Shown piece after piece: positions 18,111-26,655 of a DNA stretch of 64,000 nt; the stretch's first letter is position 1; the number at the start of each line of letters is the position of its first letter. Below the pieces are notes generated by a model. It was not told the DNA's origin, made no database searches, and saw only the letters and a program-made list of their open reading frames with translations. This stretch comes from Glaciihabitans tibetensis (lineage in GTDB: Bacteria; Actinomycetota; Actinomycetes; Actinomycetales; Microbacteriaceae), in NCBI RefSeq assembly GCF_003003265.1, contig NZ_PVTL01000005.1, positions 1 to 64,000 on the forward strand, written 5' to 3'. Position numbers and translations under genes: made by a program.

Positions 18111-18146
18111 CGGGTGGGGCAGCGCGCCGGGCGCGTGCCCCACCCA
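18111..18146 (-). terminator. Strong intercistronic hairpin after the binding-protein gene
   Basis: GGGTGGGGCA (18112-18121) pairs with TGCCCCACCC (18136-18145), and the inner bases extend the stem. It begins just past the stop of the binding-protein gene and before the deaminase start. There is no U-tract, so it may be a partial terminator or a 3' stabiliser that lets the binding protein be made in excess. Confidence 0.6.
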
Positions 18147-18152
18147 CTCCTC

Positions 18153-19202
18153 TCATTCAGGGCCGGCAGCCGCCGCTTCAAGATATGACATGTCGATGTA
18201 GTCGGATGGAGCGGGGAGGTCCTCATACCCCGCGGCCTCGAGGCCCGGGTACATCTCGTCGGTCATCCTATCGACGTCCATCGTGAACAGCGGGTCTCCG
18301 GTCGTGCCTTCGACCAGCGGCTGTTGTAGCTCGTTTTCCCGCGTCTGCTGGGTAAGGTCGAGGCCAAGGTCGGCGCCATACTCGTTCACCGACAGCTCCG
18401 CCGCCACGGCCGGGTCAGTGCCGTTCTCCTGCCACCCGCGAACGGACGCCCGCAGGAAGCCCTCCATGTCGTCACCGTTGTCCTCGACGTACGCCGAGTC
18501 GCCGTAGATGATGTTGCCGTATGTCGGAATACCGAGGTCGGAGTAGAGCGTGACGACGTATTCGTCGGACTCGAGGCCGTATTGCTCTTCCAGCGTGATG
18601 GGCTGGTTCGTGGCGTACGCGGTGTAGGCGACGCCCTGCCCTTCAACCAGTGGCGCGATGTCGAAACCGGCCGGAATGAACTCATAATCCGGCTCAAGGC
18701 CGGCGACCTTAAAAATCGCGTCGTAGTCGATCTGCGTACCTTCCTGTCCAAGCACGGTCTTGCCCACGAGGTCCTCGGCCGACGTGACCGGATCACTCGC
18801 GAGCGACACAATGGAGGCAGGGCTGTCCTGGTACAGGGCGCCGATGGCCGTCCAGTCGTTGCCGTCGGCGAAGCTCGCGAGCCAGGCCTGCGCGCCCGGC
18901 TGGATGCCGAGGTCGGCGTCACCGGCGGCGACGGTCGCCATGGTGGTCGGCGCGTTGGGGCCGCCACCGATCCATTCGATATCGAGGCCCTCCTCGGCGT
19001 AGTAGCCGTTGGCATCGGCGAGCCAGAAACCAGCCCACTCGACGTTGGTAATCCATCCGAGCGAGACGCGAACGGTCTTGAGGTCTCCGGCCCCGGGTTC
19101 GGCGGGCTCGGCGCTCGAGCAACCGGCGAGAGCGGCGGCGACGGCGGCGACAAGACCGACGCCGGCGGCGCGGATGACGCGCGGCGAAGTAGTGGCGAAC
19201 AT
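18153..19202 (-). CDS. ABC transporter substrate-binding lipoprotein (NMT1/SsuA/ThiY-like)
   Basis: A 349-residue lipoprotein with a lipobox LAGC (Cys28) and an NMT1/THI5-like periplasmic-binding fold. It opens VRVSLGWITNVEWAGFWLAD and contains GGGPNAPTTMATVAAGDADLG. This family feeds importers for nitrate, sulfonates, taurine or pyrimidine and flavin precursors. The sequence is closest in style to the pyrimidine/N-heterocycle group, which fits the deaminase and monooxygenase next to it, but the ligand cannot be read off. AAGGAG lies 5 nt before the ATG. The 144-bp gap from the permease gene is larger than the other spacings in the cluster. Confidence 0.85.
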   Translation of the reverse strand: MFATTSPRVIRAAGVGLVAAVAAALAGCSSAEPAEPGAGDLKTVRVSLGWITNVEWAGFWLADANGYYAEEGLDIEWIGGGPNAPTTMATVAAGDADLGIQPGAQAWLASFADGNDWTAIGALYQDSPASIVSLASDPVTSAEDLVGKTVLGQEGTQIDYDAIFKVAGLEPDYEFIPAGFDIAPLVEGQGVAYTAYATNQPITLEEQYGLESDEYVVTLYSDLGIPTYGNIIYGDSAYVEDNGDDMEGFLRASVRGWQENGTDPAVAAELSVNEYGADLGLDLTQQTRENELQQPLVEGTTGDPLFTMDVDRMTDEMYPGLEAAGYEDLPAPSDYIDMSYLEAAAAGPE

Positions 19203-19346
19203 GGTGCTCCTTCTGGGACTAGTGGTGCAGATGGTGTTGTGGGTGGGCAGGCGGCGCCGTAGTAGCCGGCAGCGCTCTGTATCCGGCTGCGTTTTGCGCG
19301 ACCGGCATTGAGGGTCTCGTCACATCGGCGACGCGAACCAGATTTG

Positions 19347-20102
19347 TCAGGTCACCCGGGCGACGACGCGATTCTCCAGGGCTCGGGCGCCAAGGAAAAC
19401 GAAGACCGACACCGTGGTCGCAACAAGGGCGACGCCCCAAGCGCGTTCCATATCCATGTAGCTCCGCGACTCAGAAAACAACGCCCCAAGGCCGTGCGCG
19501 CCCATCAGGAACTCGGCGAGCATTGCCGCAAGAACGGCCGTCGGAGCGGTGATCCGCACCGAAACCATCAGGTTAGGCACGGCATAGAGCACCCCGAGGC
19601 GCGCGAGCACCTGCAGCTTGTTCCCGCCGAGTACCCGAAAGAGGTCATGTCCAGACGCGGGAATTGCAGCGAGCCCGGACAACGTGAACACAAACGCGGG
19701 AAAGAAACAGATGAGCACCGTAGAAGTGAGCACAGCCGGGTCCCCATAACCAACGATCCGCGCGATGATCGGTATCAGCGCGGTGATCGGTACCGATCGG
19801 ATGATCAGTGCGGCCGGCGTCACGACACCGGCGAGAGCCGCGGACGACCAGACGACAACCGCTGCGGCAAACCCGACAAGCGTTCCTCCCAGCAAACCCA
19901 CGAGGGCGACGCCGAGGGTGTAACTGATGTACGGCAGGTATTCCCCGAATCCGATGACCACGTCGGTCACGACCGGAAACGGTCGAGGTGCGACAGTCGA
20001 GGTGTATCCGTTGAGGACGACCCAGGCATCCCATGCAACGAAGACCAGGACCACGGGCCACAGGTGCACGAGGCCCCGTAGGAACGAGAGGGCGCGAGTC
20101 AT
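19347..20102 (-). CDS. ABC transporter permease (SsuC/TauC type), second subunit
   Basis: A 251-residue inner-membrane permease with about six spans and the BPD-type loop ending GGNKLQVLARLGVLYAVPN. The ATG at 20102 overlaps the previous permease stop as ATGA, which decides the start over a long upstream frame. With the neighbouring permease it would form a heterodimer, unlike SsuC or TauC, which usually work as homodimers. Confidence 0.85.
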   Translation of the reverse strand: MTRALSFLRGLVHLWPVVLVFVAWDAWVVLNGYTSTVAPRPFPVVTDVVIGFGEYLPYISYTLGVALVGLLGGTLVGFAAAVVVWSSAALAGVVTPAALIIRSVPITALIPIIARIVGYGDPAVLTSTVLICFFPAFVFTLSGLAAIPASGHDLFRVLGGNKLQVLARLGVLYAVPNLMVSVRITAPTAVLAAMLAEFLMGAHGLGALFSESRSYMDMERAWGVALVATTVSVFVFLGARALENRVVARVT

Positions 20103-20857
20103 CCGAATCTCCTGACGGCGATGCGCTGAAATTGCACGAAAACGATGTACGCCGCGAGCGACAGTGCGGTCGCGACGAGTGCCGCAGACCACAGCAGCGG
20201 CATCTGGTAGTTCTGCATCGCGCTCACGAGGAGAAGGCCCAGCCCTTTCGGAGCACCGAACCACTCGCCGATGGTCGCCCCGAGAATGGCGGCGGGGGCG
20301 CTGAGGGTTAACCCGTCAAAGAAGGACGGCACGGCCCGGGGGAGTTCGAGGCGCACCAGGCGCTGCACTCGACTCGATCCCAGCACAGTAAGGACGTCCG
20401 AGTGGGCAGCGGGAACGTTCGCGAATCCCGAGGTCATCGTCACGAACATCACGAATCCAACGCTGAGCGCCGCGATTACCATTGGTGTGTCTTCCCGACC
20501 GGCTGTGGTGATGAGTAGCGGCGCGAGCGCGATCGTTGGGAACGCGTTGAGGATCGCGGCGAAGCGCTCAAACCCGGGACGCAGCATAGGAACTACAAGA
20601 GCTAGGGCGGCTCCGAACACGGCAACCACCACTCCCAGCAGGAGACCCTGTGCCGCCGCGGTCAGCGTCACCAGCCCGTTGCGAAGCAGCAGGCCCGATC
20701 CCGCGGGCGTCGTGACATAGGCGAGGACGTCGGTGAGGGGAGGCCATGCCCGCCCTGCGAGCTGGAACTGACCGACAAGCTGCGCGGCCACCACGACAAG
20801 GAGCGCGCCGCCTATTCCGAATAGGGCCGCCGTCCCGGGACGCGCGGCCGCGGTCAA
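20099..20857 (-). CDS. ABC transporter permease (SsuC/TauC type), first subunit
   Basis: A 252-residue permease of the same family, with the cytoplasmic coupling loop GSSRVQRLVRLELPRAVPSF and about six membrane segments. It starts at TTG 20857 inside the stop of the ATPase gene (TTGA overlap) and ends in the start of the second permease, so the three transporter genes are tightly coupled. Confidence 0.85.
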   Translation of the reverse strand: MTAAARPGTAALFGIGGALLVVVAAQLVGQFQLAGRAWPPLTDVLAYVTTPAGSGLLLRNGLVTLTAAAQGLLLGVVVAVFGAALALVVPMLRPGFERFAAILNAFPTIALAPLLITTAGREDTPMVIAALSVGFVMFVTMTSGFANVPAAHSDVLTVLGSSRVQRLVRLELPRAVPSFFDGLTLSAPAAILGATIGEWFGAPKGLGLLLVSAMQNYQMPLLWSAALVATALSLAAYIVFVQFQRIAVRRFG

Positions 20858-21687
20858 TCGTCTACCCCCTCGACCTGGTCGAGCAGAGCGGTGAGCTCGT
20901 CGACGAGGTCGTGGAACTCGGGGCTCCGCGTTGTCTCGAACCCACGAGGGCGCGGGAAGTCGACTTTGGCGATTTTGCGGATCCGGCCTGGCCGGCCCGT
21001 CATGACAACCACTCGGTCGGCGAGGATGAGAGCTTCGTCCACATCGTGGGTGACGAGAATCGTGGTGATCTTCTCTTCGCCCCAGATGCGAGCAAGCTCC
21101 GCGTTCATCCGGCGACGGGTCACCGCATCCAAAGCGCCAAAGGGCTCGTCGAGCAGGAGAAGGTCGGGGCTGAGCGCTAGTGCACGAGCAATCGAGGCGC
21201 GCTGGCGCATTCCTCCCGAGAGCTGCTTTGGTCGCGCGTCCTCGAATCCGACAAGTCCGACAAGCTGAATCAGTTCGTCCACCCGGGCCTTGTCAACGCG
21301 GCGACCGGCGACCTGGAACGGCAGCGCGATGTTCGCGCGCACCGATGCCCACGGCAGGAGCGCGTGCTCTTGGAACGCAACGCCGAGACGGTGCTGTTTC
21401 GCGAGCCGGTGAGGGTCGTCTCCGAACACCTCGATTGCCCCGTTAGTGGGTGTGTCGAGTCCAGCTGCGAGGCGCAACACAGTTGACTTGCCGCAACCCG
21501 AGGGCCCGATGATGGCCACAAACTCCCCTTCGGCGATCTCGAGGTCCACCTCGGCGAGGGCCTGAAGAGTGCGACCGCGGCCGAGCGAAAAAACCTTTTC
21601 GGCCCCGCGGATGGTGACCGCCGCGCCGGGACGCGCCGCTGGGCGGTCGACTTCGGCTTGAGCCGTGCGTATGGTGCTCGTGGACAT
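20854..21687 (-). CDS. ABC transporter ATPase (SsuB/TauB type)
   Basis: A 277-residue ATPase with Walker A GPSGCGKST (61-69), Q-loop QEHALLPW, signature LSGGMRQR (156-163) and Walker B LLLLDEPFGALD (176-187). The class imports nitrate, sulfonates, taurine or heterocycles with NMT1-type binding proteins. ATG 21687 is preceded by GGAG at 7 nt. It is the first gene of the importer operon, and an 18-bp palindrome lies 51 nt upstream, matching the one before the monooxygenase gene. Confidence 0.9.
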   Translation of the reverse strand: MSTSTIRTAQAEVDRPAARPGAAVTIRGAEKVFSLGRGRTLQALAEVDLEIAEGEFVAIIGPSGCGKSTVLRLAAGLDTPTNGAIEVFGDDPHRLAKQHRLGVAFQEHALLPWASVRANIALPFQVAGRRVDKARVDELIQLVGLVGFEDARPKQLSGGMRQRASIARALALSPDLLLLDEPFGALDAVTRRRMNAELARIWGEEKITTILVTHDVDEALILADRVVVMTGRPGRIRKIAKVDFPRPRGFETTRSPEFHDLVDELTALLDQVEGVDD

Positions 21688-21737
21688 TCCACTTCTCCGT
21701 CGGGTTTGATACAGCAGAAGCACCTAAGCGCCAGCGA

Positions 21738-21755
21738 GTGAATCGAATAGTTCAA
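21738..21755. promoter_or_regulatory. Palindrome-like operator before the importer operon
   Basis: GTGAATCGAATAGTTCAA agrees with the palindrome at 16284-16301 at 15 of 18 positions, including the whole GAATAGTTCA right half. It sits 51 nt before the ATPase start and is a likely binding site of the cluster's TetR regulator. Confidence 0.72.
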
Positions 21756-21911
21756 CCGTAAGAGCCGACTGTTTCCGATAGATTTCAGTTCGGTGCGGAG
21801 TGTGTTACATGTCGATCGCGGGGCGATCCAACCAACGCGCGCGTCAATTTTGCGTGGTCGTGGGCCCGGGCAGTCCGGCTTTCGAGGGGTGTTTCTCGTC
21901 CCCCGCGGCGC

Positions 21912-22442
21912 TTATGAAGCGAGTTGGCGAAAGGTGGCGCCGTGGTAAATGAGTGGCTCCTGGTCGGCTTCCACTTTGAGCGCCTTAACTTCAAGGAGAA
22001 CGATGTGGTGGTCGCCCGCTGCCGTTTCCGACAAGATCTCACAGTCCAGCCAGAGCGCGGAACCGTCGATAAATAGCGCTCCTTCATCCGTCGCGACGAC
22101 GGGGACTCCCGCGAATCGGTCTCCGGAACGCGAGGCCAGCTGATAGCACAGCTGGGCGTGTTCGCTTCCGAGAACCGAGACGCCGATCCGTCCGTGGCGG
22201 CGCAGGGTCGGCCACGTGGTTGAGCTGTTCTGGACTGAAAACATCACCAATGGGGGGTCGAATGACGCTCCCACTGAAAAGGACGACGCAACTATCCCTA
22301 CCGGGGCCCCGTCAACGAGAGCGCTCAGCGCGGCGATACCGGAGGGGAACCGTCCGAACGCTGTGCGTATGACGGCGGGATCTGTGCTGACGGCTTCAAA
22401 ACCGTGCTGAAACTGCTGGTCGAGAGGCTGGAGGTACGTCAT
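21912..22442 (-). CDS. Flavin reductase domain protein (RutF/HpaC/NtaB-like)
   Basis: A 176-residue flavin reductase with the FGRFPSGIAALSALVDGAPVG and VASSFSVGASFDPPLVMFSV signature of small NAD(P)H:flavin reductases that serve two-component monooxygenases. It is translationally coupled to the FMN reductase gene (ATGA overlap at 22439-22442). As the partner of the NtaA-type monooxygenase at 14903-16264 it would supply reduced FMN. The 224-bp gap to the importer operon includes the second operator. Confidence 0.88.
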   Translation of the reverse strand: MTYLQPLDQQFQHGFEAVSTDPAVIRTAFGRFPSGIAALSALVDGAPVGIVASSFSVGASFDPPLVMFSVQNSSTTWPTLRRHGRIGVSVLGSEHAQLCYQLASRSGDRFAGVPVVATDEGALFIDGSALWLDCEILSETAAGDHHIVLLEVKALKVEADQEPLIYHGATFRQLAS

Positions 22443-23008
22443 CGGTGGGCTCCCGCCGGCTCAAGTGCTGGTTCAGTGCCATCGGTGTAGGCCGCGGCGC
22501 CGTGGATGAGCGGGAGCAGCAGGTTGAGGACCTCGCTGGCTTCACGAGCCCAGGCGTCGGCGATCTCATCGAGGTGGTCCATTTGGCTTGCAACGAAGTA
22601 CAGCCCGCTGGTCGGAACGCTGGCGCCTAGCTCGACAAGCAGGGGTCGCAGATGAACATCGGGGCCCATGGAGTGGCTGAGGTCGGCGCCGGTCATCACG
22701 GGAATGGCGATGACCCCGCGGAGGCCCTTGTTGGAGTAGCGATCGAGGAACGCCTTCAGTAGGCCGGTGTAGGTGGCTTTGTACGTCGGGGATGCAACGA
22801 CCAGCAGGTCGCTATCGGCCGCTGCCTGCGTGAGTTCGTTCATCTCGGCGGAGGGCCACGTGAAGATAGTCGACGAATAGTTCGCCAGGTCGATGACCGT
22901 GAGCGTGTAGCTGTCCTCCGCGAGGAGCTTCACGACCAGGGTTTTCGCTATGCGCAGAGTGCGCGAATCGGCTTTGGGATTACCAACAAGAAGGGTTACT
23001 TTCAGCAC
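22439..23008 (-). CDS. NADPH-dependent FMN reductase family protein
   Basis: A 189-residue flavodoxin-fold reductase with the N-terminal LLVGNPKADSRTLRIA and the SPTYKATYTGLLKAFLDR active-site segment typical of the SsuE/MsuE type. I chose GTG 23008 because GGAG lies 5 nt before it. Such enzymes provide FMNH2 to flavin-dependent monooxygenases of sulfur or carbon scavenging, usually beside ABC importers of this class. Having it in tandem with a second, unrelated flavin reductase is unusual and may mean that two oxygenase steps, or two electron donors, are served. Confidence 0.85.
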   Translation of the reverse strand: MLKVTLLVGNPKADSRTLRIAKTLVVKLLAEDSYTLTVIDLANYSSTIFTWPSAEMNELTQAAADSDLLVVASPTYKATYTGLLKAFLDRYSNKGLRGVIAIPVMTGADLSHSMGPDVHLRPLLVELGASVPTSGLYFVASQMDHLDEIADAWAREASEVLNLLLPLIHGAAAYTDGTEPALEPAGAHR

Positions 23009-23240
23009 TATGTCTCCAGCGTTTGAGCGGGCGGTCAGAAGTGTCACAGACTCAATCGCCCGGAAGTCGCCGAGGGTCAGCGATAAGCCGGATGATCAAT
23101 GTCTTTGACGCATCGTCGAGTTTTTTTGTCCCGACGGGCCACAACGGCTTACGCTGCGATCCCAACGTAACCGCAGAATGTAACGCCCACCCACGATTTA
23201 CGTTTCACGTGTGTTTCTTTTTGCTGAGAAGGAGACCGAG

Positions 23241-23281
23241 GCGACGGTCAGGAAAGACCGGCGCGACGGTCAGGCCAGGCG
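23241..23281. repeat. Short direct repeat at the end of the MFS gene
   Basis: GCGACGGTCAGG occurs at 23241-23252 and 23263-23274, 22 bp apart. The second copy continues as GCGACGGTCAGGCCAGGCG, matching 14846-14864 with one change. It overlaps the MFS stop codon. Confidence 0.7.
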
Positions 23282-24484
23282 GCGGCGCGACCGTCGCGCG
23301 AACAGCGCGTAGCCGATAACGCTGACCGAAAGCCCGACCACGAGAAACGCGATCTCGACGTAGGGCAGGGCCTCGAGCCCGACCCCGTCGAGCAGCAGCC
23401 CACCGAGCAGGGCGCCGCCGCCGATGCCGACGTTGAACGCGGTCGTCTGCAGCGCCGCAGCCAGGTCCCGTGCCCGGGGCGATGCGGTGCGCAGCAGCCG
23501 GGTCTGCAGCATGGCGGGCACTCCCCCGAACGCGATTCCCCAGACAACAAAGGCGACCAGAACCGCCGCGGTGGTGCCGGAGGCCAGGGCGAGCGCCAGC
23601 ACGGACGCCATCACCGCGAGAATTCCGACCGCGAAGCCCCGCTCGGGAAAGCGGTCGGCGGCGAATCCCGCCAGGAACAATCCCACCACGCCTGCACCGC
23701 CGAACAGAAACAGCAGCCCCGCGATGGAACCGGATTCGAACCCTGCTACGTCGGTCAGCCAGGGGGCGATGTAGGTATAGAAGGTGTTCTGACCGGTCAG
23801 CACGATCAGGATCACAACACACACGATGATCACCCCGGCCAGCGTGGGATCCTTGCGCATCGGTAGCGCGATCTCGCCTGTCGCGAGCGGCACATGGTGG
23901 TCGACCGGCGGCAGGAACTTTGCGACAGCGAGCACCAGCACAACCACGACGACAGCGATGATGATGAACGCCACGCGCCAGCCGAGCCAGTGGCCGAGCG
24001 CCGTGCCCACGGGAACACCGAGAACAAACGCGGCCGATCCGCCACCAGCGGTGATCGCGACGGCGCGACCGAGCTGGTGCTTGGGAACCAGGTGGGCCGA
24101 GTATGCGGCGACCACGGCCCAGAACAGTCCGTGCGCGAGGCCCCCGAGGATCCGCGCCCCCACGAGGAACGCGTAGCTGGGCGCAATCGCCGCGAGCACG
24201 TTGGCCGTGGCGATCACCAGGAGCACCACGATCACCAGCTTCTTCCGAGAGTAGCGGCGGGTGAGGGCGGCGAGTGGGGTAGTGGCAACCACGACGGTGC
24301 CCGCGAACACGGTGACCAGGTACCCCGCGGTCGACAGCCTCACGTCGAGGTCGCGGGCCATGTCGGGCAGCAGTCCGGTCGGCAGAAATTCACTCGTCAC
24401 CGACACGAAGATGGCCCCCGCCAGAGTCAGCAACCCGATCCACGGGAAGGGCGCTGTGGTGGTCTGCGTCGAAGGCACGGACAT
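23270..24484 (-). CDS. MFS transporter, DHA1-like (AraJ/YdhP-type)
   Basis: A 404-residue transporter with twelve predicted membrane segments. SVTSEFLPTGLLPDMARDL and PLAALTRRYSRKKLV (motif A region) mark it as a DHA1-type drug or metabolite exporter of the AraJ group. The substrate is unknown. It begins with ATG 24484 and reads toward the flavin reductases on the same strand. The 261-bp spacer argues against one transcript. Confidence 0.85.
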   Translation of the reverse strand: MSVPSTQTTTAPFPWIGLLTLAGAIFVSVTSEFLPTGLLPDMARDLDVRLSTAGYLVTVFAGTVVVATTPLAALTRRYSRKKLVIVVLLVIATANVLAAIAPSYAFLVGARILGGLAHGLFWAVVAAYSAHLVPKHQLGRAVAITAGGGSAAFVLGVPVGTALGHWLGWRVAFIIIAVVVVVLVLAVAKFLPPVDHHVPLATGEIALPMRKDPTLAGVIIVCVVILIVLTGQNTFYTYIAPWLTDVAGFESGSIAGLLFLFGGAGVVGLFLAGFAADRFPERGFAVGILAVMASVLALALASGTTAAVLVAFVVWGIAFGGVPAMLQTRLLRTASPRARDLAAALQTTAFNVGIGGGALLGGLLLDGVGLEALPYVEIAFLVVGLSVSVIGYALFARRSRRRLA

Positions 24485-24594
24485 TCAAGGGTCCAATCGA
24501 GGGGGGCGGATGCCGGCGGCCGCCACCACGGAGCAGCACACACCAACCGCCAACACTAGCGACACCCGGTGACGCAGGTGTGGATCTGCGCAGC

Positions 24595-26064
24595 TCAGCG
24601 CACCCCGCGCATCAGCTTGAGCACGGGTCGTGCGCCGACGATGAGGGCAGCACCCAGCACGATCGCGACCGTACCAAGAACTCCGAAGTAGGGCGCTTCG
24701 TTGTCTGGGTCGTAGTAGCCGGCGAGGGAACCCGACAACGCGGTCCCGAGCGCGACAGACAGGAAAAACAGGGCAACCATCTGGGCCCGAAAACGCTCGG
24801 GCGCAAGCTTCGTCGAGATCGACAGCCCCACGGGAGACAGCAGCAATTCGGCGATGGTGAACAGCAGCAGTATCACGAGGATCGCGTACAGCGGCGTGCC
24901 GTTGTCCCCGGTTCCACTGAACGGGATGAACAGCAAAAAGGCCACGCCCATCCCGATTGTGCCGAGGGCGAATTTGACCGGGGTCGAGGGTTGGCGTGTA
25001 CCGAGCTTGGTCCACAGCGCCGCGAAGACTCCCGACAGCACGATGATGTAGACGGGGTTGATCGACTGCACCCACGAGACCGGAAACTCCCACCCGAACA
25101 CGTCGCGGTTGAGCCGTTGGTCGGCGTAGAGGGTGAGCACGGTGAATTGCTGTTGGTAGAGCGCCCAGAATGCGACACTCGCGATGAACAGCGGGATAAA
25201 CGCGTACACACGACTGCGCTCGTCCGCGTTGATAACCCGGGACCGCAGAATCACCACGAAGTACGCGATCGACGCGATTGTCGTGAGGCCAACCACGATG
25301 GTGGCGAGGTTGTCGACGGTGATCCACCCCAGCGCAACCGCGACGACGATGATCACGATCGCCGCGGCAAAGATGGTTGCCATGCGCGGGTAGTCCTTGC
25401 GCGGAAGCGGGCTCGGCACCGTGCGCGCCTGCGCCGGAAGCCGCTTGCGCCCCACCGAGTACTGGATGAGCCCGATCGCCATCCCCACCGCTGCAAGTCC
25501 GAAGCCCAGGTGGAACCCCGCGGTGGTTTGCAGCAGTCCCGTAAGCAGAGGGCCCAAGAAGGCACCCAGATTGATGCCGAGGTAGTAGAGCGAGAATCCA
25601 GCGTCCCGACGGGTGTCGCCGGGCGAGTAAAGCGCGCCCACCAGGGTCGTCGCCGTCGCCTTCACGCCGCCGCTGCCGATGGCGATGGCGATAAGCCCGA
25701 CCGCCACCCCGGGAACCCCGGGAATCACGGCGAGCGCGATGTGGCCGAACATCACCACGGTCGCGCTGATAAAGAGGGTGCGCTCGGCACTGAGCACCCG
25801 GTCGGCGATCCAGGCGCCGAGGATGGTTGAGAGGTACACCCCACCGCCGTACGCGCCGACGATGCCGGCCGCCGTCGCCTCCGGGATCGCCAGACCACCG
25901 TCGGCTACTGAGTAGTACAGGTAGAGGAGCAGGATGCCCTGCATGCCGTAGAAGGAGAAACGCTCCCACAGCTCGACCCCGAACAGCGTGGCCAGCGCCC
26001 GCGGCTGACCGAAGAAACCCGTGTCTGGGCCGTCCTGGGTCTCCGCGGACGGCTCAACACTCAT
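24595..26064 (-). CDS. dtpT: Proton-dependent oligopeptide transporter (POT/PTR2 family)
   Basis: A 489-residue transporter of about fourteen spans. The hallmark ELWERFSFYGMQGILLLY (the ExxERFxYYG motif), AWIADRVLSAERTL and FSLYYLGINLGAFLGPLLTG are present. POT transporters import di- and tripeptides with protons. ATG 26064 gives the usual length; the longer upstream frame adds a cysteine-containing tail not seen in the family. Confidence 0.9.
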   Translation of the reverse strand: MSVEPSAETQDGPDTGFFGQPRALATLFGVELWERFSFYGMQGILLLYLYYSVADGGLAIPEATAAGIVGAYGGGVYLSTILGAWIADRVLSAERTLFISATVVMFGHIALAVIPGVPGVAVGLIAIAIGSGGVKATATTLVGALYSPGDTRRDAGFSLYYLGINLGAFLGPLLTGLLQTTAGFHLGFGLAAVGMAIGLIQYSVGRKRLPAQARTVPSPLPRKDYPRMATIFAAAIVIIVVAVALGWITVDNLATIVVGLTTIASIAYFVVILRSRVINADERSRVYAFIPLFIASVAFWALYQQQFTVLTLYADQRLNRDVFGWEFPVSWVQSINPVYIIVLSGVFAALWTKLGTRQPSTPVKFALGTIGMGVAFLLFIPFSGTGDNGTPLYAILVILLLFTIAELLLSPVGLSISTKLAPERFRAQMVALFFLSVALGTALSGSLAGYYDPDNEAPYFGVLGTVAIVLGAALIVGARPVLKLMRGVR

Positions 26065-26217
26065 AGGTACATGGTCGCACCGACGACACGATCCGACAAT
26101 CTCTGGCAGCTGGCCGGCGCCCACCTCCGACAATCCCCTGCCCGCCGTCCAGAGCCCACCTCCGACAATCCCCGGCGGTGGCTGGCGCCCGCGTCTGGGC
26201 CGTGCCTAGGGTGATTT

Positions 26218-26655
26218 ATGACCGAGACAAACCGCACGGCTGCAGCTGCACTGCGTGGCCTCGCCACCGTCAGCCTCTGGGCCGAAGACCTCCCTGCCGC
26301 CGTCGAGTGGTACCGCACGGTGCTCGCGGTTGATCCATACTTCGTGCGCCCCGAGCCGCCCGAAGCCCCAATGTACGTCGAGTTTCGCATCGGTGACAGC
26401 GAGGACGAGCTCGGCATCATCGACCGCCGCTTCGGCCCGCCCGCAGCTCCCACCGCGCCGGGAGGTGCCGTGGTCTACTGGCACGTCGACGACCTCCAGG
26501 GCACCTACGACCGATTACTCGAGGCGGGCGCGACAGAGTATGAACCACCCACCCCGCGCGAGGCGGGCTTTGTTACCGCCGCGGTTGTCGATCCATTCGG
26601 CAACGTCCTCGGCGTGATGTACAACCCGCACTGGCTGGAGCACTCGAAGCTCTAG
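26218..26655 (+). CDS. VOC superfamily (glyoxalase/bleomycin resistance-like) protein
   Basis: A 145-residue VOC protein with two beta-alpha-beta-beta-beta modules. The first begins LATVSLWAEDLPAAVEWYRTVL and the second ends VVDPFGNVLGVMYNP. The specific reaction is unknown. TAGGGT lies 5 nt before the ATG, suggesting a leaderless message. Its TAG stop and the stop of the convergent rocD gene both fall in one CTAG tetranucleotide. Confidence 0.82.
   Translation: MTETNRTAAAALRGLATVSLWAEDLPAAVEWYRTVLAVDPYFVRPEPPEAPMYVEFRIGDSEDELGIIDRRFGPPAAPTAPGGAVVYWHVDDLQGTYDRLLEAGATEYEPPTPREAGFVTAAVVDPFGNVLGVMYNPHWLEHSKL

Noticed and set aside
22866-22890. Third TetR operator (GAATAGTTC inside the FMN reductase gene)
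   Set aside because: Only nine bases match, the left half of the palindrome is lost, and it lies inside coding sequence, so chance is the simplest explanation.
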